12,868 bases of DNA, from the NCBI GenBank assembly GCA_032353305.1, contig JAUCNG010255519.1, forward strand, positions 6,220 to 19,087. The letters run 5' to 3'. The stretch's first letter is position 1. Each line of letters begins with the position of its first letter. This stretch comes from Cephalothrix spiralis (Eukaryota > Nemertea > Palaeonemertea > Archinemertea > Cephalotrichidae). Positions 1 through 9,400 of this stretch are shown in pieces. The translations under genes and the position numbers were made by a program. A model generated the notes under the pieces. It was not told where the DNA came from, searched no databases, and was given only the letters and a program-made list of their open reading frames with translations.

Positions 1-356
1 GGCTCGAAAACTAGGGTCTGAAGGTTGGAAGCCAAAAGTTCCATAAACCTGTGTCTATATGAAGACAAAATCACTAGGGGTATTTTTGACTCCATATTTT
101 TCTTTGAATCTCCGGAGATAATTCAAGGAATGTCTAGGGGCGAATGTACTTAGGGTCAATTTGGTGCTTTATGTATAAATGTTGGTGATCATGCGAACCA
201 TCAGAAATACTTCAATCTTCACGTCAAAAAAGTAGTTCTTACCTGCTTCAAATTATAGATGTTTTTCTCCTACCTGGAACAGTGGAACATCCGGCATGGA
301 TGACTGTTCTTGCTATTTAGCAATTTCTTGAATGTTGGATTAATTCTTATTTACAG
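1..356 (+). other. 3' part of an intron upstream of the first visible exon
   Basis: This 356-base stretch precedes the acceptor TTTACAG at 350-356. It has no EGF-like coding pattern and no convincing ORF in either strand. It opens with GGCTCGA, a string also found at the tips of two hairpin repeats in this window (1477-1634 and 7274-7348), so it might start inside a similar element. That is speculative. Nothing else is supported. Confidence 0.6.
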
Positions 357-479
357 ATATCAATGAATGTAAGATTTTCAATGGTGGCTGTGATCAAATA
401 TGTAAAAATACTCCTGGTTCATACTTATGCCAATGTTATTCCGAATTTTATCTTCAGGATGATAGAATGTCATGTGCAG
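357..479 (+). CDS. Exon 1: calcium-binding EGF module
   Basis: The exon is 123 bases, phase 1-1, with acceptor TTTACAG and donor G|GTAAG. It reads (G)AT ATC AAT GAA TGT, giving the calcium-binding start D-I-N-E-C, followed by GGCDQIC and [12 protein letters not shown]. The last string fits the Asn/Asp beta-hydroxylation consensus C-x-[DN]-x4-[FY]-x-C-x-C. All six cysteines of an EGF fold are present. Such modules in tandem form rigid calcium-stabilised rods in extracellular proteins. Confidence 0.9.
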
Positions 480-3400
480 GTAAGATTTCCTATCCATGTG
501 ATCCATGAATATTTCAGCAAATCCTCGTATGTATATATATAAATTGCTTTTGATGCTTTCGAAGTTCGAGTTCCTATAAATCAACTATTTATGCTTTTAA
601 GGTAAGGATATGTGTGAAGAAAATAATGGAGGGTGTGAACAAGAGTGTATAGGTGTATCCGGAAGTCGAAACTGTTCCTGTAACCCTGGTTACAAACTTG
701 CGACAAATGGGTATTCCTGTCAAGGTACGTCTTTGTTTCCCTATTTTAACTTAGTCACTTTGACTGTTTTGCTTTCATTTTCGCTTAGAATTCACCGTTA
801 TGTCTGAATCTAAAATTAATTAGAAATTTATTCAAAATTTTATTTATGGTTCCTTGTTGCTATCAATGTTGTTTTACGTGTGAAAAATTACGCAATCGGA
901 CGGAAACATTTTTAATGTAGCATCATATGATGCGGAATCATATGTCTATTATCGTTAGCGACTTAACTTTTAGTATCTTTATCTTTATTTACACTTTTGA
1001 AATACAGTGGAACCCCCGATAATGGACACTCACAATTAGGGACAACCCCGGAAGTGGTCCCGGCAGATTAGACTGGTGTATTAAAATGTCTCACAATAAG
1101 GTGGTCCCATAGGTGTCCCGAGTTGCGGGGTTCCACTGTATTAGGTGCATGATGTGTCTTTATATTTTAGATATGAATGAATGCTTGGTAAATAATGGTA
1201 GATGCTCACATACCTGTGTTAATACAATAGGATCATATCAGTGCCAGTGTCCGAAAGGTTTTCAAGTTGGAATTGACAAAAGAACATGCCGAGGTAATTG
1301 TTTTATCACCGGTTTATTCTTGAGGATCGTCTTCGGATGTAGAAAATTTTTGACGTAAACCTTGTTGATGATGCCAGATCTTTAGTGGATGTTTTTAAAA
1401 AAATGGGTAACAATGCCCTACATATACAACAACCCATCATTTGTTGGTGGGTACTGGGTAAACATTTAACCTTTCGTATGGTACTCCTGGATATATTTCA
1501 TGACGAGAGCCACATGCAAGTTAAAATGCGCTTAATATCATTCGAGCAACGCGAGAATGATATTACGTGCATTTCAAGTGCATTTCAACGCCGCATGTGG
1601 CTCGAGTTATGAAATCAATCCAGGTGTACCATACATCACGATGCAATAACTGATTTAGCTCACGTAACCATGCTCTTACTAAATCCAGACATGTAATATA
1701 TGAATGCCAGACGTGTGATATCTAGATAGCTCAAGGTTCGTCTTCAGAGTTCATGATAACTCCCGGATATATCATCCTAAAAATATCAAAGTAAAATACC
1801 GCAACGCGAGCTAACATTGAGGATATTTGCATATTTTAACCTTATAATTTTACCTTTTAGATGTTGATGAGTGTTTGAATAATGATGGCGGATGTGAACA
1901 GATATGTGAAAATAATGTTGGCTCATTTAGTTGCAACTGTCATCCGGGGTTTTCCAAAGATGGAAACCGTTGTAATGGTAAGTTTTCTATTCCACAAACG
2001 CATTTTTACACATACATGTACATGTAATTAGGTTTTATCATTATGACACGAACGCAATTCATTTCTGCTAAAATTGCCAAGAACCGGCATACCCACACAA
2101 TTGAAAATGTATCGGATTGCCAATCGCCAGCTTTGATTTTGATTCTACAACTTTTTTGTTTTCAGATATTGATGAGTGTAAAGTTGAGAAACCTTGTGAA
2201 GGATTGTGCACGAATACTATTGGAACGTACCAATGCCATTGCCCAGGAAACAAAACCCTTGATACAAATGGGAAAACTTGTTCTGGTAGGTGGTATGTCT
2301 TTAACTGATAATAATAAAGTATCTTATCGTATTTGTATGTCATAAGCCCAGCAAGGCCGCTTCCGTTTGCACCATAAACATAGCGCAAATAGTGATACAT
2401 GATGTACAGATCTGGATGGGGAGGCAAATCTGTTACAAACATGTCAACGTAGAAGCAATAGTTTTCTGCTGCATCAGTTGAATGACATATATTTCCCCAA
2501 GTTATCTTATAATATATATCCTACATTTTTCTGAAATTTTGTCACACCACACTCGAGTTGTGGAGCACTGTGGTTGTTAAATTATAGATGCGGTTCACCG
2601 GGTGTCGGGATTCGAACCTGTGACCTTCAGATTCAAAGACTGTGCTAATGGATTTTGATTATTCTTAATAGGAACAGGAGTTATTGTTAGCAACTTGAAA
2701 GTCTCCGTAAATCTTAGTACATCAAAATTTGTTTTTTGTAAACTTTTTTCATAATTTAAATAATAATTAAAACTTGGGAACTTTATAAATTACAGATTTG
2801 GACGCTTGTAAGGGAACTTCACATGGATGTCAACAGCTTTGCATATCAGAGCGTAATAAGGGGTTCTGCGCCTGTAATAATGGGTTTGAACTCACATCAG
2901 ATGGAAAAACATGTCAGGGTAAGCATAAAACCAACGTATATTATTTATAAATACTGTACCCGACATATAAAAAAATTCATTCGATTCTCAGTCTTCGGCC
3001 AACTAAAGCCGAAGGCCGAGATCCGAATGGTCAAGAGCTGAAAGTGGCTGACTGCTTTTACCAACTAGCCAGAACGAACTTCCAATTAATTTTATCTCAT
3101 ACTGGGACTCTAGTCAGTACGGTATCGTCCCATACCATTCGCACTGCTCCAAATAATACCAAGAACTTAATTTAATATATACCAGGCGCTATAATTCTGA
3201 AACCATTTAACCATTTACTACCTATTCAAAAATCTTTTTAATTGGGACGATATAGCCCCGACCCCAGTGACTTATAAATGCAATTGCTTGAGATATTAAC
3301 TGCCTGAAAAAACGTCTTTTTTATTCACTGACATTTAAAATTTATCGTTTTTCAGATATCGACGAATGTCAGATAAACAATGGAAATTGTTCTCAACTCT

Positions 3401-6400
3401 GCGTCAACAACATCGGTAGTTCTGTATGCCGATGTAATAAAATTGGTCACACGCTTGCTGGAGACGGGAGGACATGTATTGATGGGTGCAACCCTAATCC
3501 TTGCATCAATGGAAAATGTATTTACACACTACAAAATAAAGGAGCGTGTGACTGCAACGGAACCAGTTTTAGTGGCGAGTTTTGCCAGAGAGGAGAAGTG
3601 TATATGAAAGCTCCTCGAGTTCTGAAACTGAATCAACGTAATATCATAACACTTTTTGCAGAGCCGTCTGAATACTTGAAAATCCGCCCGAAAGCTAACC
3701 GTTTGGTATTTTCGCCACCAGAAGTTACGATGAGATACCCTCAGAAATCAGTTACTGTAACAGTCGAGCCAAAAGAAGAAGGGAGCTCGTTAATGAACTT
3801 GATTCTATCGGGACCTGATGCTGTTAGAAACATTGCAAAGCCAAATTTTGAATTATTTTCTGGCGATGTCTTTACCCGTAATCGTTTACCAAATAAGAAT
3901 CTCCCGAAAGGTTGTTTCGTGATTGATATCAGTAAATGCCAATACGGAACAAATCAAGTGACATTTTGGCTGTCGTCTACAACTCCTTGGTACTCCCTTA
4001 GAATAGACCCTACAATCAAATACACATTTGGAGTTGTATTTGCAGAGAATGGTGTCGTTAGTTTTCCAGTTTCACTGATTGGAATCGAAGTCCAGGATTC
4101 AAAAGATAAATTCCACATGGGGTTTGTTACCTCCGCCCAAAAGCCATCTGACGGTAATATGATCAATCAAGACCGCAACCAAAACTGCCAAGAGATTCAA
4201 TTATCTTCATACGATATTAAGGAACTGATGTACAACAATGCATTTGCGCGTCAATACTTGTTATCACTCTATGAAAGTCTCCCCCCTTGGATCCGCTTAA
4301 CTGAGATAAACATGTCATTCTTGACAATCTCCGATACAAAGGCAGACATACTCCTTGGCAGCGATGTTCAACAGCTTATTTCATGCCAAGGTGCTCCGTT
4401 ACATGATCACCAGTACTACAGTGTGTTCCAGTTTCGCTCCGGTTCTGAACTATCAATCTTAAACAAAACTGTACCTCTCGTATCTGACAACCCAGATTTC
4501 AAGTTTTGTCTAATCGTAGATTTATGCAAAGATATGGGTATGACGATGTCACTGATGTTCCCACCTGGATCACGTGATATTCTAAAGAACCTTGACCTCC
4601 CAGGTGGTTTATATATTGATGTAAAAGGTATTGGCCTGAGTTTAAAGAAAAATTTGAATGTGCAGATACCTTCAAAAAACATACGTGTTTGGACTGGAGA
4701 TGAAATTATTCCTTATCCGTAAGTTAATTTAAAGTTGTAAAGGCATCACACACGGGGAGGGGGAGTCGGCAGCATTCAAGCCACGTTATTACTTCTTTGA
4801 AGAAGAAATAAAAACAGAGCAAATAAATATTGCTAATTGTTATGCCACAGAATCTTTTAAGCTTTCTGGAAATGACTGCCCTTAAGAATTCAACGACGAA
4901 TAAGGGAGACAAAGTAAGATGGATTTACAAAATATATTTTAGTCCGTCCAACCTTGTTCTCCCAAAGTCACGCACTCATCACCATTACATTTTAAAAGTG
5001 ATGCATGCCTTATTTAATAATTTATGTCTAAGGGAATAAATGCTGCAACTACACTGTATTTTGCAATCTGTTTAAATAATGACATTTTAAAATTGCTTAT
5101 TTTAATAGATATTTGCCTGTACATGTGTCTTTTCTTACTAAATACAATTTGATCTTTAGAATCGACACATCGGCGAGCTTTTGGTTATCCGGAGGACTGA
5201 AGTTAGATTAAAAAAACATGCAGTTACGTGCTGATGCTGAACTCTATGGTGTTTTTCCATCACCGAAATCGGTAAGTTGAGAAAGCCCAACAAAACGTGC
5301 GTGCTCTAGTTTGGTATTTTGGTGATATTTGAATTTCACGGATCACGTTAACCGAAATACGAGTTCACGAACGCCGGATGCCGTGAGCCAAGACGATCCA
5401 AGACGTCTGGATACCCAAACCTTAGAGATATATATAATAATATCCTCATTCAATGCCACGACAGTTGGCGATAGAAAAATTATCGAACAATATCGAACGA
5501 TATTTCTCCAGGTCAAGTGGAAGTTTTAAATATCGTAAAACGAAACCTAGCTTGAGTCATGGGATACTGATATGTTTTTGCATTTTTAAGGGTACAAAAC
5601 CGTTAAAGCAGGCATTTCGGATACCCTAATCTTAGAGATATAGGCTATATGTATATTTAAGGCAATAAATAGGTGCGAGGGAAAATTTTGCGTTTTTATG
5701 GACCCAACTCTTAGTGATTTTCAGAATTTCTTGCCGCCGGTGGCAGAATTGTTGGAAAAATCATTGTGCTGCCACCAAAATTTGATATTAAAAAAACAAA
5801 CATCTGCCGCCGGAGATGTCACGTTAGTTTGACATACTTTCCATACTGGCCCAAAACATACTTTTTTAATACCCCGAATATATATATGACATATATTTCT
5901 TTAATATAATAAGACTACAATACTATAAAATTCCGAAAGAATCCTAAATATTCCAATAAGACAATGTCTTTTACTTTTACGACCATGCAGCCGCTGCAGC
6001 TGTGAAGAAATCTGTATTTTTTCTTTTTGATATAAATTATAGTTTTCAAGTTATGTCGATTTGCGCAACTCGGGTCGGAACGGAATATCATAGAATGACG
6101 TTAAAACTTTTTGGGTGAATCTTTGCTTATTATTTAAATAACCGTTTAAATAACCGTTTGAAAAATAGAAAAGCTGTTAGCTATGATGTTAACATAGATG
6201 TTGTCTTTACATGATGTAAAATTTTGGTCAACAGAATGTATTATACGATAGTAAAATATAATTGAAGCATTAACAGAAGTGAATATCATTTCAGGCGCGT
6301 ATCCACCACATCCTATTTTTGTAAAACACGTGAATAATAATTTGCTTATTTATGTCACTCCACACTTTTATTAGATTTCTGTGATTGTGTATCGTCAGTA

Positions 6401-9400
6401 TAAATTAGAATACATATTTTTGAATTTATGTTTACTTAAAACCTATGAATTCATCAGGACGATCAAAAATAGCGCCATGGCGGACCTAGAATGATATTCG
6501 CCTATAGTAATACGCTTTCACATGATATGGAATTCGATTCCGTTGACATATGTTGTTGAATTTTACACCACGGAAAGTGAACATCTATGTTAACATCATA
6601 CTAAAATTTAAAGACAACAGCTTTTCTTTTTTTTAAACTACGGATTTTTAAATAATAAGCAAAGATTCAAACGAAAAGTTTTAACGTCATTCTATGATAT
6701 TCCGTTTTCTGACCCGAGTTGCGCAAATCGACATAACTTTAAAACAATAAGTGATATAATTTTCTGAAAGGAGTACACTTAACACGAGATTTGCTTATTT
6801 CGACAAAATAATTGGTATCACTACGCCATCGAAAGTTGTCCTTCGAAAACTAAAAAATGTTATGAGCTAAAAATTTAAATTAATGTCGGGTTACAAAATT
6901 TAGCTGTTTACTAGTATTTCGACTAAAAAAACTCACTCGTACCAGAACTCGTCTTAAGGCTTTCATTCCGGAACTCGTGTTTCAAAATCGAACTACCAAA
7001 AATTAGTCAATCACAATATTATATTGGCACTTAAAATTGTGACATGCTGATTAATTTCCTTCTTGTTTTTTGAAATTTTGCAGCTTTTAACCCATGTCTT
7101 TCTGGAGGAATGGCATGCTTACATGGCTATTGGTGGAAAATTAACACTGAGTTTGAAGTATACAATAAACGGGAAGGAAAGAACTCTAAGAATGAAAGAT
7201 CTGGTGGTAGCCAATTCAACTGCCTATGCTTCGATAGGTGGTAAGTATATATAGCGAATACATCAGGGGTCAAGAGCCATAAAAAGAGTTACGGCACGAC
7301 GAGAGCCATATATTGAAATTGACGAGTGCCAATAACTTTTTATGGCTCGAGATCCATAACGTATTGCATGTATTGTACGAATTACCAATAGATCTATGTA
7401 ATCAATTAATTATTCAACACCACAAAAATATAGGGAGGTTAGTATAAATATAAGGTTAATCCCTTTTTAAATGCAGGCTAAAATGAAAGTGTATTCCTGA
7501 TATATATGTACCTAGATATAATATCAATTTATTAAAATGAAATCTTAACGTAAAGATAAAGGTTTTTTTGCTACAAAGTTTTGATATTCTTTTAAAACCC
7601 AATCGAGTAATTCAACCATCCTGAACCGAAGTATCGAAAAGTAATTTCAAGTTAATCGTAAAAATAAATTGCTTTGAAAAGGAGGTACTTGATTTCTAAC
7701 GCTACCGCGTGCCTAATGACTACGGACACAGCCGAATACTCTTAACTAATAGGCATCATAACAAAATAAGCGTCCGAATCCGCAGTTACTTGATGTCACC
7801 GCCTTAATTTCAGCTCCGACATACACGCGGACTGTGTCGACGTCATTTTTTTTGGATGAGTTGTGATCACAAAAATATTCGTATTATGTTATGCTATGCC
7901 TACTTAGATTTGTAAAAAGATTATAAAAAATACCGATTGTGATAATTTTTTTACTAACATGTATCTTTAATTTTTAAATATACACTTTGTATGATTTGTA
8001 CAATACAACATGTGTGTGAATGGGTACGTACGCAGACGTACGTGCTTAATTATCTTTTTTCTATTCTAGGACTCCAAGAACGCAAAGTCTGTGCTCCAAG
8101 AGCAAACCCATCAGGCATATTTTTTACTTTCGACCTAAAGATCAATCCGTTTGCTGGCATTCCGTTTATTGGTGAATATGCTTATGTAAACCAGCACAAG
8201 GCGTATGCTTTCCTTATGTATGACCCTTCTAATGCCATTAAATCTGCAAAGCCTATCAACATAGCTCGCGATATTTTGGACTTGAAGAATCGGGCCGCAC
8301 GTATTTTGAATTCAATTAAAAAGAATTCGCAACAACTCTTGGCAGAAGCGGAAAACCAAGGGAAAACCTTCCTCAATTCTCTGGAAGATTGTGTTGATGT
8401 GCTGATATCGAGCATTGAAAAAATTAAAGACGCGAAAGATTTCGATTTAGAAAAAATTTCAACTGTGCTAACTCAAATTAGTCAATTGAGCAAAAAGGTA
8501 AAACTAGCGTTTAACTATTTTCTTGGTCATATGAAAATACAAGTTAAGGAAGCAATGAAGCGTGTATTAAATGACATAAAAGCTGAAATAGATGATATCA
8601 AAGATCGTATTGAAAACCTTCAGAGAAGGATACTTGGTCAAGTTACGGCGGCTATGTCACAGAATTCCGGATGGGGCTTAAAGTATCGTACATCCTTTGG
8701 GATCTATGAACTTGAATTTGCATCAATAGAATTAGAATATGTGTATTCAGCCGACTATCTTGGAAAATGCAATCGATATAAATCAGCATATGAACTTTTA
8801 AAAGGTGAACCCGCGCTCCGAGGATACGGTTTGTTTACGTTTAATTACAAGATCTACTGGTGGCTAAGTGTTGATATTGGTCGTGGACTAGAAGTCGCTT
8901 ACGGCAGGGAAAGTGAAAATTTTATCCTCCGTTTCGTCGGACGCATTAGTGCTTTGTTTGGTATCCTCGATGTTCAGACCGATTTTTACATCAGCAAGCA
9001 AGGACTAACTACTGGGACAGAGGTAAAAGTTTGGAACTTATTTAGAGCGAGGTTTGGGATTTCCTCAAAAGTAAATGTGCCATGGAAGAAGATGAGTCTA
9101 AAGGCTGAAGTCTTATTCCTTCCTGGTCCAGATAGTTCCTTCGAAGGTAGTTTGAGCGAAGCAGTAATAGATGTCGCTAAACGCGTTGGTAACATTGCAA
9201 ACGAGAGATTAACACAAGCGCAAGAGGTTGTTAACAAAGCAATAGAAAAGTTGACAAAGGCTCAGAATTGGCTTGATGAGAAAAAGGCGAAATTTGATGG
9301 CGCCAAGAAGGTGTTTGATTCAGCAGTCGCGAAGTTGAAAAAATTTGAGCAACAGGTTGAAGATCTGAAGCAACCGTATCGGAATGCCATCGCAAAACTG

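Larger units (their letters stand above)
2286..2795 (+). other. Intron 5 with an antisense open stretch and a tRNA-derived fragment
   Basis: This 510-base intron runs from GTAGGT to AATTACAG. It contains a minus-strand protein-like open stretch at 2340-2520 and a tRNA-like fragment at 2588-2650, also on the minus strand. The remainder is AT-rich. Confidence 0.75.
2919..3355 (+). other. Intron 6 with two inverted repeats
   Basis: This 437-base intron runs from GTAAGC to TTTTTCAG. Most of it is occupied by two adjacent inverted repeats (2978-3029 and 3091-3278), possibly parts of one composite element. No coding signal was seen. Confidence 0.7.
5272..7083 (+). other. Intron 8, largest intron, containing a foldback element
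   Basis: This 1812-base intron runs from GTAAGT to TTTTGCAG. It contains a 24-base direct repeat (5409-5432 and 5619-5642), GC-rich islets with GCCGCCGG at 5733-5740 and 5806-5813, and the ~730-bp foldback element at 6029-6758. A 66-codon open frame at 5329-5529 lies within it and shows no recognisable protein. Confidence 0.75.

Noticed and set aside
1385-1612. 75-codon plus-strand ORF
   Set aside because: It runs through a hairpin repeat and has no recognisable protein features.
2043-2345. 100-codon plus-strand ORF over EGF exon 5
   Set aside because: It uses a different frame from the EGF module, which has correct splice sites and all six cysteines.
2588-2650. A functional tRNA gene on the minus strand
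   Set aside because: Only the B box and the T-arm region are good. The anticodon stem does not close and the 5' half is missing.
5202-5223. A 22-base mini-intron removing the TAA
   Set aside because: It is far too short for a spliceosomal intron and does not preserve the frame.
5224-5271. Alternative acceptor CATGCAG at 5217-5223 to avoid the TAA
   Set aside because: Splicing from the phase-2 donor of exon 7 to 5224 would shift the frame, and the sequence before it (5160-5208) looks coding in the correct frame.
5329-5529. 66-codon ORF in intron 8 as an extra exon
   Set aside because: No suitable flanking splice sites in a compatible phase were seen, and exons 8 and 9 already join in phase 0.
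5733-5818. GC-rich GCCGCCGG repeats as a regulatory island
   Set aside because: There are only two short copies plus a weak 8-bp stem (5739-5746 with 5769-5776), not enough to support a regulatory call.
7991-8069. ATG at 7991 as the start of a separate 1326-residue gene
   Set aside because: The first 26 codons lie upstream of a good acceptor (TATTCTAG at 8062-8069) and do not look like a signal peptide. The phase at 8070 matches exon 9, and exons 8 and 9 continue the same kind of sequence.
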